A DNA stretch of 64,000 nt, from assembly GCF_000178855.1 (NCBI RefSeq), contig NZ_ADVG01000002.1:1364001-1428000 (forward strand). The letters are read 5' to 3'. This DNA is from Ktedonobacter racemifer DSM 44963 (GTDB lineage: Bacteria > Chloroflexota > Ktedonobacteria > Ktedonobacterales > Ktedonobacteraceae). The position numbers were made by a program, and so were the translations under genes. A model generated the notes under the pieces. It was not told the origin of the DNA. It ran no database searches and worked only from the letters and a program-made list of their open reading frames with translations. Positions 42,934 through 51,075 of the stretch are shown here, piece by piece (the stretch's first letter is position 1; each line of letters starts with the position of its first letter).

Positions 42934-43515
42934 ATGTTAGGGATGAATAATGATTTAACGCATCCATTTCAGGTTCCATCTCCGCCTCCGCCTTACTCTT
43001 CAATAACACACGCACCAATGACACCATCTCACCCTTCGTGTTTTGCGCCCTGGGCCTGGTTCAGAAAACGATCAAAGAAGGTTCAGGACAACATTGGCTG
43101 CTTTACGCTACTGGGAGCATTGCTGCTCTGTTTTATGTGCACCAGTGCAAGCGAAGACACGTCATCAGACAACTTGTTAGCCCAGCAAGCCCTGCCTGCA
43201 GCAACAATGCAGCACACACAGACAAATCCGACCAGGCTAACGCCAACACAACCGCTAGCTCCGCCTCCTACTCCAACACCTATCCCGGCCACAACAGGTG
43301 TGAATGGGAATCCCTGGGGATATGATTTTAATCCAGGACAGGTGGTCACTAACCCCAATCCGGATTTTTGCAGTTACTTCAAGTGCATCTCCAATTTTTG
43401 GAATGGAGCAGGCTACGTAGTGCAATGTAGCGATGGTCAATATAGCAAATCGGGCGACAGGCGAAGTACCTGTTCGCGCAATGGAGGCATTGCCCAAACA
43501 CTTTATCAGCATTAA
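42934..43515 (+). CDS. Proline-rich surface protein with a DUF3761-like end, copy 2
   Basis: About 193 residues, paralogous to 36873-37529 along its whole length: Pro-rich start, FAPWAWFRKRSKK, one membrane helix (about 55-75), a shorter Pro/Thr stalk and the domain NGNPWGYDFNPG..FCSYFKCISNFWNG..CSDGQYSKS..STCSRNGG. The cysteine pattern is conserved between copies. The upstream codon equivalent to ATG 36861 is TTG here, supporting a start at ATG 42934 or 42943. Confidence 0.65.
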   Translation: MLGMNNDLTHPFQVPSPPPPYSSITHAPMTPSHPSCFAPWAWFRKRSKKVQDNIGCFTLLGALLLCFMCTSASEDTSSDNLLAQQALPAATMQHTQTNPTRLTPTQPLAPPPTPTPIPATTGVNGNPWGYDFNPGQVVTNPNPDFCSYFKCISNFWNGAGYVVQCSDGQYSKSGDRRSTCSRNGGIAQTLYQH

Positions 43516-43522
43516 CAAGAAG

Positions 43523-43546
43523 CCCTCTCCGAGGCCTCGGAGAGGG
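43523..43546. terminator. Perfect 24-base palindrome
   Basis: CCCTCTCCGAGG (43523-43534) is followed directly by its complement (43535-43546), 8 bases past the stop of the proline-rich protein. Confidence 0.6.
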
Positions 43547-43611
43547 TAGCTATATAGATACGAGTGGTCTGTAAAGAACTATATTGACTTCTTCCACTTC
43601 TTCTGCTATCC

Positions 43612-43878
43612 TCATGTCGAGATGGGCCGCTTGATGTTGGTTACCGCTTTTAACGAAATATTGTGTTTCTCCTCTGCCTGCTGTAAACGCTGTATCTGCT
43701 CTAGCTTATACCAGCTATAGGGATATGCACATTCTTCGATTCTGTGGGGACGATCGAAATCCACGCGCACAATCGGGCTACGCCCGCCAATGAGAATGGC
43801 AACTTTGCCCTTTGCGTTACGGGGCCATGCTCCTATGACCTGCACTCTGTCGTTGAGTGCTAACGTTTGCTCTTTCAT
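43612..43878 (-). CDS. Small protein, last gene of the seven-gene operon
   Basis: 88 residues, basic, possibly SH3-like (NDRVQVIGAWPRNAKGKVAIL..VRVDFDRP). No family is recognised. GGAGG lies 11 bases before ATG 43878. It is part of a minus-strand run of seven short genes (43612-45859), each with its own GGAG-type site, opposed to an HTH gene. Confidence 0.55.
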   Translation of the reverse strand: MKEQTLALNDRVQVIGAWPRNAKGKVAILIGGRSPIVRVDFDRPHRIEECAYPYSWYKLEQIQRLQQAEEKHNISLKAVTNIKRPIST

Positions 43879-43904
43879 CGTGCTTTTATCCTCCAAAGGC
43901 AGAA

Positions 43905-44153
43905 CTACATACGTTCACGCGGATACATGATACTTATTCTGTCTGCCTGTTCAACCGTCTCGATAAGTCCAGAGACCTTGGTGAGCCAATCCTCAACAAC
44001 TTCTCTCGATGCGGCCATCTCCTTGGGTAAACCCGCGAGTTGCTTCTCCAGCGCATCCTTGCGTAAAGAAAGGATAACTTTCAATTCGATCATCTCTACA
44101 ATGGTAAAGTTCATTGGAGTTTTAAAAGCTGGTGTGATTTGTGTTTCTGCCAT
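43905..44153 (-). CDS. Small helical protein
   Basis: 82 residues, predicted mainly helical (IVEMIELKVILSLRKDALEKQL). GGAGG precedes the ATG. The sixth gene of the small-gene operon. The function is unknown. Confidence 0.55.
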   Translation of the reverse strand: MAETQITPAFKTPMNFTIVEMIELKVILSLRKDALEKQLAGLPKEMAASREVVEDWLTKVSGLIETVEQADRISIMYPRERM

Positions 44154-44201
44154 CGTTATCCTCCAGGGGCGGAACTGCGCAGTTCCGCCCGGTGTGTGGT
44201 G

Positions 44202-44378
44202 CTACTTATTGGCCGCTTCCACTTTCCAAAGTAGCGCTTCAAGAATTTCCCCAGGAGCATCAGAGACCAATGCATGCTTAAGTTCTTTTTCGACTTCAGC
44301 GAGCAGTGCTCGTAGCTTCATATTCTCTGCACCGTACCGCGCAGCTGCTTGCGCCAATGCTTTCTTCTCGAATTCCAT
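44202..44378 (-). CDS. Small coiled-coil protein
   Basis: 58 residues, almost entirely helical (EKKALAQAAARYGAENMKLRALLAEVEKEL). AGGAG lies upstream of ATG 44378. The open frame reaches 60 codons further, but that part covers the upstream gene. The function is unknown. Confidence 0.5.
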   Translation of the reverse strand: MEFEKKALAQAAARYGAENMKLRALLAEVEKELKHALVSDAPGEILEALLWKVEAANK

Positions 44379-44439
44379 GGTTGCTAACTCTCCTGTTGGG
44401 CGGTTAAATTGTCTTGCCGGCAACGAGATCCGTCGCTTC

Positions 44440-44664
44440 CTAGTCGGTAAGCAGGCCCTCCTGGTACATCTGATTAACCTCTCCAATGAGGTCAGGGTCT
44501 TCGTGACAGGGGCAGGTTGGATCCACACAAAAGCCTGTTGTGCTATGGATAGATTCATCGTCCTCTTCGATCAAAACTATAGGAAACTCATCTTCCAGGT
44601 GCGCTTGCAGATCTGAAGCATTCCATGGTGACGTATGTCCTGCCATACCTAGATTTCTTGGCAT
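44440..44664 (-). CDS. Small acidic protein with a Cys-rich segment
   Basis: 74 residues, acidic, with FCVDPTCPCHEDPD, which could bind a metal. AAGGAG precedes ATG 44664. The function is unknown. Confidence 0.5.
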   Translation of the reverse strand: MPRNLGMAGHTSPWNASDLQAHLEDEFPIVLIEEDDESIHSTTGFCVDPTCPCHEDPDLIGEVNQMYQEGLLTD

Positions 44665-44730
44665 ATTTATCTCCTTGCCAGGTGCACTAGATGAGGTACT
44701 AAAGTTCAGATCTCAGCACCTCCGTGCTGA

Positions 44731-44976
44731 TTAACTTTCAAGCAATGTTTGCGCAATAGGGCTATTGAGCAGGCCACGCAACAATTGTGTCTCATGGGCG
44801 GTCAGGGTGATTTCCTGATCGACAGGGGCATCCACTTCAGGGCCTTTACTCCAACTGAAAATCAAAGTCACAGTGTTATCTGCAGCTTTGGAAAGCGACA
44901 TGTGCAGAAAGCCACCCGTGACATGGCTGATATCCAGGGAATAATCAACGGCAGAGGCGAGGGTCTGTTCTGACAT
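44731..44976 (-). CDS. Small protein sharing a domain with its upstream neighbour
   Basis: 81 residues. The C-terminal part ITLTAHETQLLRGLLNSP resembles AQLTNSQARSLRRLLNKP of the 44977-45414 product, so the two are partial paralogues. Its ATG touches the stop of that gene (TAAATG). The function is unknown. Confidence 0.5.
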   Translation of the reverse strand: MSEQTLASAVDYSLDISHVTGGFLHMSLSKAADNTVTLIFSWSKGPEVDAPVDQEITLTAHETQLLRGLLNSPIAQTLLES

Positions 44977-45414
44977 TTACGCGCCCCTTCCGTGTGCAAA
45001 GAGTTCGTGCAGGACCGTATAGAGACGGTAGGCTTCGCCTGCACCCAACTCTGCTACGGTGCGAGCATTGCCAATAGCAACACTGCCATCTTCATGGACT
45101 TCAACGTAATGCTCTCCAAGTTGTACTTCATGTTCTGTTATGATGTGCTCTGGCTTGAGTTGAGGAATGCCAAGCATCTCTTTGGTAACAGGCTTATTCA
45201 GGAGTCTACGAAGGGAGCGCGCTTGACTATTGGTGAGTTGGGCATGCGCAAGGGTGTCATCGCCAACGAACTTGTGCATCCAGTGTTCAACAGAAAGGCT
45301 TCCATCTTCCCAAAGAGTAAATTCTATCTCCTGCGCCTGCCTTGTATGGAGGGCGCGATTCACACGAAGCGGTGCTTCAGTATCAAAAATGGAGGTAGGT
45401 TGCTCAGTGCTCAT
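44977..45414 (-). CDS. Protein with the duplicated LRRLLN-type domain
   Basis: 145 residues with two similar halves: LWEDGSLSVEHWMH in the first and VHEDGSVAIGNAR in the second. Helices LTNSQARSLRRLLNKP and LGAGEAYRLYTVLHEL follow the respective strands. AAGGAG precedes ATG 45414. The open frame extends upstream, but without a site. Unknown family, probably accessory DNA or plasmid type. Confidence 0.55.
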   Translation of the reverse strand: MSTEQPTSIFDTEAPLRVNRALHTRQAQEIEFTLWEDGSLSVEHWMHKFVGDDTLAHAQLTNSQARSLRRLLNKPVTKEMLGIPQLKPEHIITEHEVQLGEHYVEVHEDGSVAIGNARTVAELGAGEAYRLYTVLHELFAHGRGA

Positions 45415-45529
45415 ATGGTATACTTCTCCTTGAAACAGGCCACTTGTGTGGCTTGGTGAGGGCGCCCCTGCTCTGTCGATTTTCCAGGTCTGAAGAGCAG
45501 GGAGCGCGTTTTTTATTTTTGGCGAATCG

Positions 45530-45859
45530 TTAGGCGGCGAGTGTCTGGCTGTACGCTTCGATGCGCTTGACCAGGTGGCGGCCAGTAACCTCATCGCAAT
45601 CGAATGTATGTTGACCGTTTGTCCAGTTGACTGCATAAAAGCGGGTGGGTGTAATCGCAGAGCAGGGCAGATATAGGGTACCAAAGCGGCCATTGCGAAC
45701 GATGATGTCAGGCTTCTCGCCCTCGATCTTAACAGTCACGGCGATGACTTCGGCCAGGGCGCGGAGTGAAGGAACGCGATGGGCGTTGATTGCACGAGCG
45801 GCAGCGGCAGCGGCTCCCCGGGTGAGCGAGTGGCGAGGGGTTGGCTGAAATCTTGACAT
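45530..45859 (-). CDS. First gene of the seven-gene operon, unknown function
   Basis: 109 residues, with an Ala-rich basic N-terminus (AAAAAARAINAH) and a beta-rich rest (KPDIIVRNGRFGTLYLP). GGAGATAAATCAG precedes ATG 45859. It is divergent from the excisionase-like HTH gene, so the shared 200-base gap should hold the control region. Confidence 0.55.
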   Translation of the reverse strand: MSRFQPTPRHSLTRGAAAAAARAINAHRVPSLRALAEVIAVTVKIEGEKPDIIVRNGRFGTLYLPCSAITPTRFYAVNWTNGQHTFDCDEVTGRHLVKRIEAYSQTLAA

Positions 45860-45981
45860 CTGATTTATCTCCTTCGAATACGTTGTTTTCATTTACTGAT
45901 CTAAGTATACCACATATGCGACAGTTTTCAATACTTTACCGATAATTCGATGTCACTTTACGACATTTAAGACACGCAAGC

Positions 45982-46011
45982 TTGACACATGTCTTTCATG
46001 TCTGCTACAAT
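45982..46011 (+). promoter_or_regulatory. Promoter of the excisionase-like gene
   Basis: TTGACA (45982-45987), an 18-base spacer and TACAAT (46006-46011). Repeats CATGTCTTT/CATGTCTG lie in the spacer, and TGTC..GACA dyads lie just upstream, as expected for operators in a divergent control region. Confidence 0.6.
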
Positions 46012-46065
46012 TTATCTGTGCTAGAAAACACATGCACGACAGTTCGCAAGATGGAGGTACTTCTT

Positions 46066-46311
46066 ATGAGCGAGCACATAGCGGGACAAGAGTACTTGTC
46101 TATAGACGAAGCTGCTCAAATCATTGGATGGAATCGCGCGACTGTCTTTGAGTGGGTAAAAGAACTGGGAATGGAAAAGCACAAATTCCTGCGTAACAGG
46201 AAGACCTATCTCAAAGTCAGTGATGTAGAGCGATTAAAAGAGATAAAAGAAAAGCCCTGGACCGCAGGAGAAAAGAGAGGATCTTCAAAAAACGCTGATG
46301 AGGCGGCCTAG
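46066..46311 (+). CDS. MerR/excisionase-type HTH protein
   Basis: 81 residues. EYLSIDEAAQIIGWNRATVFEWVKELG is a MerR-like winged helix, followed by RKTYLKVSDVERLKEI as in excisionases and DNA-binding domain 17 proteins. GGAGG lies 9 bases before ATG 46066. It probably regulates the divergent small-gene operon or acts as a recombination directionality factor for the integrase at 30 kb (inference). Confidence 0.7.
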   Translation: MSEHIAGQEYLSIDEAAQIIGWNRATVFEWVKELGMEKHKFLRNRKTYLKVSDVERLKEIKEKPWTAGEKRGSSKNADEAA

Positions 46312-46496
46312 GTCGCCTGTGCAGTGCTCACGGTCTGGACAACTGAGTAGCCACTGCACAGGCCCTATCAACGGCCTCTATCATAACATATTCTAGAGCA
46401 TTTTCCCACCATCAGATCTTTAGTTCTTTAATTTCTGTAGTTTGTCCGTATGACAGCAAGGCAGGTTGTACGTTTTCTCCCAGAAAGGAAAAATAG

Positions 46497-46850
46497 ATGC
46501 CAGAATTGCACCCTATTGTTTACGAAGTGTTAACGTATATGGACCATCAGCGATCCAAAGACAGCAGAACAGCTGAGACGACAAAATATGATTCTCGTTT
46601 CATTTTTCAGGGCGTTAAACCTCACGTTCACAAAACTCATGATGAGTGGATTGCATTTCTTAAAGAGGTTCAAAATTTCAAATTAGCGCTCAAAAAGATA
46701 AAAATGCTCTCTAAATTCAAATTTCTGTTCAATGACATTGAATGGGATAAATATGATTTAAGGGCAACATCTCTTCAAGAAGAATTTGCGATGCTCCCTC
46801 CAATGCATGTATCTCTTCTACTTTGCTTTGATGCAATAAGTATTCCTTAA
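46497..46850 (+). CDS. Unknown protein, A/T-rich gene
   Basis: 117 residues, soluble, rich in Lys and Phe, not recognised. AAAGGA precedes ATG 46497. Its base composition is clearly more A/T-rich than the core region, a sign of transfer. It is the first gene of a pair with the PD-(D/E)xK protein 21 bases downstream. Confidence 0.55.
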   Translation: MPELHPIVYEVLTYMDHQRSKDSRTAETTKYDSRFIFQGVKPHVHKTHDEWIAFLKEVQNFKLALKKIKMLSKFKFLFNDIEWDKYDLRATSLQEEFAMLPPMHVSLLLCFDAISIP

Positions 46851-46871
46851 AGTAAAGAGTCGAGAGAGAGT

Positions 46872-47381
46872 ATGTATGGTGTTTATCATGTGCTAGATGA
46901 GCTTGCTGAATCGGTTCGCCTTCTATCACATGATGTAGCTAATAAATTAGCTAAACATAAACAGGGTTATCTTGCAGTTTCACTTCCAATTATTCTCGCC
47001 ATGCTTAAAGGGCAAAACAAAACATTAGAAGAGGTGTTAGAAGAGAATGTCAAGGCAGAAAAGCCACGTGGGAAAGAGGAAAAATTAGAAAAGGAATTTG
47101 GAGCAAAACTTACCGCCCAGGGTATTCCTGTTCAATATCAGGTTCGTTGTGAACATGGGAGAGCCGATATAGTAACCCCTGACGCCATATACGAGATCAA
47201 AGCCTCTCTCTCTCGAAGCACACTGCACAAAGCAATTGCTCAGGTTTTACTCTACCGAGATTGTATCAATCCTTCAGCCAAAGCTGTTGTGGTTGGATAT
47301 CCCCATAGGAAAGAAAAAGTAGACGTTGCAATGGCAAACAGATTAAATGTTGAGGTTATTGTATGTGAAGAGTCAGTATGA
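46872..47381 (+). CDS. Putative PD-(D/E)xK nuclease-like protein
   Basis: 169 residues. Residues about 75-135 carry the restriction-endonuclease pattern: an early acidic helix (EEKLEKEFGAKL), GRADIVTPDAIYEIKA with Asp and E-x-K on adjacent strands, then the helix KAIAQVLLYRDCI. The N-terminal 60 residues are helical. This core is shared by VRR-NUC, Holliday-junction and mobile-element nucleases. With its small A/T-rich neighbour it might be a defence or recombination module (inference). Confidence 0.6.
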   Translation: MYGVYHVLDELAESVRLLSHDVANKLAKHKQGYLAVSLPIILAMLKGQNKTLEEVLEENVKAEKPRGKEEKLEKEFGAKLTAQGIPVQYQVRCEHGRADIVTPDAIYEIKASLSRSTLHKAIAQVLLYRDCINPSAKAVVVGYPHRKEKVDVAMANRLNVEVIVCEESV

Positions 47382-47395
47382 ATCCTTGCAAGGGG

Positions 47396-47430
47396 AAAGA
47401 GCGCCTGGGAGTATCGCCTGGGCGCTCTTT
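47396..47430 (+). terminator. Intrinsic terminator after the nuclease-like gene
   Basis: AAAGAGCGCC (47396-47405) pairs with GGCGCTCTTT (47421-47430), followed by TTT. Confidence 0.75.
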
Positions 47431-47464
47431 TTTGTGAGCAGTAAACACGGCTATCAGGGACGGA

Positions 47465-47713
47465 ATGTACAGTTGGTCGAGGGATAAAACGGCCTTTCCT
47501 TACTTAGGATACAAAGAAGAAGAAACGATAGTGTTTATAGATACTGATACAGTCCAACAAGAAGCCACCCAGGAGAGGCATGGACCATTTATGGAGGCCT
47601 GGATGGCTTCTCTGTCATTGTATAGCAAGCGTGAAGCCATCCAGGGCGCAATACGCCGTTGTTTTGCGGGGAGGCTGAACGGCTTCTGTAGTCATTGTAC
47701 CGGGCGGCGATAA
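47465..47713 (+). CDS. Doubtful small gene
   Basis: 82 codons with AGGGA before the ATG and a Cys/His pair near the end (FCSHC). A GAAGCCA..TGGCTTC hairpin lies within it. Nothing recognisable; may not be translated. Confidence 0.25.
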   Translation: MYSWSRDKTAFPYLGYKEEETIVFIDTDTVQQEATQERHGPFMEAWMASLSLYSKREAIQGAIRRCFAGRLNGFCSHCTGRR

Positions 47714-47729
47714 TAAGCGAGTTAAAGAA

Positions 47730-48557
47730 CTATGAATGTGTTGAGCCATCAGGCATTTTTGCACCTTGAAGGTGCATCGCGCTCTGCAATTGTTCTTGTG
47801 AGATACTGGCTTTATGCAAAGCCGCATACGATAAATTAGCATTTTTTAGATTGGCACCTAGGAATTTGGCTTCCCCCAAATTGGTACTTAAGAGTCGAGC
47901 ACCCTGCAAATCAGCTCCTACCAACCGGGCTTTGCTCAAATCAGCATCTGTCAAATAAGCTCTTCGCAAGTTTGCGCCATCCAATGTTGTATCTACCAAT
48001 CGCGTCTCTCTCAAATTTGCATGCTGCAAGTTCGCCTTTTTCATAGAGATTCCAGTTAAATCCAATCGGGCAAGGTTGGCTCCCTGGAGATCAATCCCTT
48101 CCAGTGAATCTTTTACGCAAACTAAAAGGATATTGGCTCCACTCAAAAACTGAATGAGACTTGCCCGCCGAGCAGGATCTAAGATACGCAGTACTGTTGC
48201 CGTTCGCGCTTGCGCTATAGCAACCACTTTATCTGGAGGTGAGGATTCACCTAGCTGCTCGTGAAGCAAAAGCTCTGACATTTTATCTATATATGCCTGC
48301 AATGCTGTTTCTTGCTGATTATCCTGGGCAATCTTCTGGTCATTGTTCTTCTGTACCTGGCTAAATACATATCCACCACCGGCAAGCATGAAAGGAATAA
48401 TAGCCAGTTGCAACCAATCCCACAGCGTTTTTCCTACTAATCCGGTCCCATAGAGCATACAATCGACAACTATTAAAACCAAAACGATCCCAACAATAAC
48501 AGCAACTACTAATGGGCGTTTAATGACCTGCCATGACAAATGAAATTTTGCGATCAT
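47730..48557 (-). CDS. Membrane-anchored pentapeptide-repeat protein
   Basis: 275 residues. Two membrane helices (about 15-38 and 45-66) are followed by a helical cytosolic linker and, from about residue 155, some 18 pentapeptide repeats of the A(D/N)LXX type (DLQGANLARLDLTG.., ANLRRAYLTDADLSKARLVGADLQGA). These fold as a right-handed beta-helix. Such membrane versions are common in Chloroflexota and cyanobacteria with no fixed function. It lies just left of the presumed transposon end. Confidence 0.82.
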   Translation of the reverse strand: MIAKFHLSWQVIKRPLVVAVIVGIVLVLIVVDCMLYGTGLVGKTLWDWLQLAIIPFMLAGGGYVFSQVQKNNDQKIAQDNQQETALQAYIDKMSELLLHEQLGESSPPDKVVAIAQARTATVLRILDPARRASLIQFLSGANILLVCVKDSLEGIDLQGANLARLDLTGISMKKANLQHANLRETRLVDTTLDGANLRRAYLTDADLSKARLVGADLQGARLLSTNLGEAKFLGANLKNANLSYAALHKASISQEQLQSAMHLQGAKMPDGSTHS

Positions 48558-48900
48558 CGCACTCCTCTTTACAATATTCTGTATTGTTGGTTAAACGTGA
48601 AATTTTGTCAAAAATAGCAGGCGTAAACTAAAGAAAACGAAGAAAACTACAGAAACAGTTTCTTTAGATTCTTTCCGCTCCACAAGCCGTGCAAGGGCAG
48701 AGTACAGAAACTACAGACATTTTTCTAAAAATCACATATATCCTCTCCCTTGCAAGGGAATAGGTAGGTAACCTATCTAAATTTGCCCTATATAGCACCA
48801 CCCATACGTACAACCCAACAAAATGGCATACTAATAAAGAAGATATTCTTCTTTTTTATAAAGAGAGAAATTGACTTGTACGGACAAGACCCCTTTGCAA
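48558..48900. other. Gap holding the left repeat cluster of a presumed transposon
   Basis: No gene. On the minus strand it contains TTCTGTAGTTTTC (48645-48657) and TGTAGTTTCTGTACTCTGC (48698-48716) and, at 48747-48758, the palindrome CCCTTGCAAGGG. The first two resemble sequences at 57638-57752 in opposite orientation. Confidence 0.5.
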
Positions 48901-48907
48901 GGAACAA

Positions 48908-48940
48908 CAGAAATATTGGTAGTTTGCCCGAAACTTCGAA
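48908..48940 (-). repeat. TTCGAAGTTTC-type repeat, left cluster
   Basis: The single left unit is inverted relative to the three copies at 57543-57603, and matches the last of them over about 30 bases. Confidence 0.6.
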
Positions 48941-49035
48941 TGAATTGTAGCCTCAAGAGAGAAGAGGAACGACCTGCCTGGCAAACTGTCAGCGCAATAA
49001 ACGTTTTCATTGAGAAGAAACTGCAAAACGACGGC

Positions 49036-49270
49036 TTCTCTGGTTTGCGAGCACGTACTGTCCAGGCAAGTGCGGCCTCCAGAGCTTGTGGAAAGGACTC
49101 TTTGAGGTGCTCGATCTGCACATCGATCCCCGTCGCTTCCAGCATTTGCGGGGCTCCCTCTAACTCGCTTGCAAGTGTTGGTTGCCGATATCCGGCTACT
49201 GCCTGCGCACTTCGCGTAGCGTCCGTCGCGACACCCGTTCGATCTCGGAGAGTTCCTGAGCACAGTGCCT
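49036..49270 (-). pseudogene. Fragment of a NarL/DesK-type sensor histidine kinase
   Basis: Two broken frames together read ELSEIERVSRRTLREVRRQ, then NQHLQAS and EGAPQMLEATGIDVQIEHLKESFPQALEAALAW. This is the helix after the phosphoacceptor His and the start of the ATPase domain of a HisKA_3 kinase. At least one frameshift and a stop interrupt it, and both ends are missing. Confidence 0.65.
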
Positions 49271-49453
49271 GGGTTTTGTGGAGTAGAACATACTCAGTAA
49301 AAAACGTAAGACAAACCGCTTCTCAGGGCCCGATATTCAGGTCAATTACCACAGTTATGAATAACTGAGCCAGAAACTTTGGAATCTACTGTGACGTTAT
49401 GCTGATAGCTATTCATTCTGTATCAAGTTTTCATCTGCTCTCTACTCTCATGG

Positions 49454-49609
49454 TGTAACTATTGAAATTCGATGAGGTACTCTTTTGGGAATTATGTGAG
49501 GTAATCTCCACGTGGGAAAGGAGTCCGAATGGCCTGTGAAGCGGTTTTTCTTGATAAAAGATTACCTCAGATAATTGTCAAATTACCTCACGGAATTTCA
49601 ATAGTTACA
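49454..49609. mobile_element. 156-bp MITE with 7-bp target-site duplication
   Basis: The terminal inverted repeats TGTAACTATTGAAATTC..GAGGTA (left) and their complement (right) are about 26 bp long with two mismatches. An internal pair, AATTATGTGAGGTAATCT and AGATTACCTCAGATAATT, adds a second stem. CTCATGG flanks both sides directly (49447-49453, 49610-49616). It has no coding capacity. Confidence 0.8.
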
Positions 49610-49616
49610 CTCATGG

Positions 49617-50034
49617 ATTGGCAAACCAACGGAAGAGTGGAACGATCTTGCACTGAAGGGGAAATGTTGAGCAGCTCAAATATTAATCGTTTGTTGAGAA
49701 ACAGCCTTTGGAACGGTTCACGGCACTCTACATGGGTACATTCACAGCAACATAGCCCGTCTCATATTCGCCTCTTTTCGCTGAAAAGAAGCGAAATGCG
49801 CACAGATGAACTGAGAGATCGAGAGTCTCAGTTGAACCTTCAGTCCGTTTCTTTGTGTAGATTGGTGATGTTTTTGCGCGTGATGCGACTCAGCATTGAC
49901 TTCTCGAATGGACAAAAACGGTGCACAAAAATCCGCCTCTGGAGTGCTTTTCCCAGCCATCGAAGCGTCCATTTCTCTGCTTCAGTGCAAAATTGTTCCG
50001 CCAATCAGTTCATTTACCAGGAATGGAGGAAAAG
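49617..50034 (+). other. Gap before the exported hydrolase
   Basis: A plus-strand frame crosses it (WQTNGRVERSC..), with a faint resemblance to transposase ends, but it has no ribosome site and includes MITE sequence. I do not support a gene. Confidence 0.4.
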
Positions 50035-50874
50035 ATGCTCGAAAAGGGTTCGCGTTTCACACGCCGTACGTTCTTCAAAGGTGCAGGTGCTGCGGTTGCC
50101 ACCACAGCTTTCCTGGGTCACAATACACTCTCAGCATCTGCCGCAAGTTCAAGTTCGCAGGAAGTGCTACAAAGCTCAGCATCTGGAGTCGGACTCACTG
50201 TTGTCCTGGTCCACGGGAGCTTTGTCGATGCTTCTAGCTGGAGTAAGGTGGTCGCCTTACTGCAAGCCCACCAATATAATGCGCTCGCTGTCCAGATTCC
50301 GCTCACGAGTTTAGCCGATGACATTGCCGTGACTCGCCAGGCGCTCGCCTCAATCGCCGGTCCCACTATCCTGGTTGGCCACTCCTACGCTGGAATGGTC
50401 ATCACCAATGCTGGGACCAATGTCTCCAACCTTCTTGGCCTGGTCTATGCTGCGGCTTATGCCCCAGAGCAAGGAGAAAGTCACAACGACCTCACCGCAA
50501 AATTCCCCCCAGCGCCAATAGCCAAACATATCAGTCCCTCCTATCGTAGCGGATTCCGCTGGGTTGATCCACCAGCCTTTCCATCAGATTTTATCCAAGA
50601 TGTGCCGTTACCGGTAGCCAGGGTCCTCGCAGTGAGTCAGAAACCAATTGCGCCCGTATGTTTTAGTACCCCATCAGGAGCACCCGCTTGGAAACAGGTG
50701 CCATCGTGGTATCTCGTTTCCAAAAATGATCGCACGATTAATCCGGATCTCGAACGTTTTATGGCCAAAAGAATAGGTGCGACAACTCTTGAGATCGCCT
50801 CAAGCCACGCATCGCCAGTTTCCCATCCCGAAGATGTCTTCCAACTCATTCTGGCAGCATCTCGCAAAAGATGA
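50035..50874 (+). CDS. Tat-exported alpha/beta hydrolase
   Basis: 279 residues. The twin-arginine signal SRFTRRTFFKGAGAA is followed by a hydrophobic stretch and cleavage near ASA-A. The domain shows VLVHGSFVDASSW, the nucleophile elbow GHSYAG (Ser117) and a C-terminal SSHASPVSHPEDV with the catalytic His. It resembles the EstA/salicylate esterase-like group of small hydrolases. GGAGG lies just before ATG 50035. Folded export suggests a cofactor-free but fast-folding enzyme; the substrate is unknown. Confidence 0.82.
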   Translation: MLEKGSRFTRRTFFKGAGAAVATTAFLGHNTLSASAASSSSQEVLQSSASGVGLTVVLVHGSFVDASSWSKVVALLQAHQYNALAVQIPLTSLADDIAVTRQALASIAGPTILVGHSYAGMVITNAGTNVSNLLGLVYAAAYAPEQGESHNDLTAKFPPAPIAKHISPSYRSGFRWVDPPAFPSDFIQDVPLPVARVLAVSQKPIAPVCFSTPSGAPAWKQVPSWYLVSKNDRTINPDLERFMAKRIGATTLEIASSHASPVSHPEDVFQLILAASRKR

Positions 50875-51075
50875 TCCCAAATGACCCTCGACGTGGCTCA
50901 ACCCAGACTTTGCACTTCTCCCTTGCTTTCTCATAGGCCGCCGTTTGGCGATACGTGCGAACCTATTCACTGGAATGGCCCCGCATTTTCACGCGCGATG
51001 TTACAGAAAACGAGCCAGAAAGCCCCGTGATTTATGAAACGTCATGCGCCGCTGGCGCGGCGCACCACGTTTCAT

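Noticed and set aside
49529..50314. Plus-strand frame of 261 codons
   Set aside because: It begins inside the MITE and overlaps the exported hydrolase in another frame; the hydrolase has the Tat signal and catalytic motifs.
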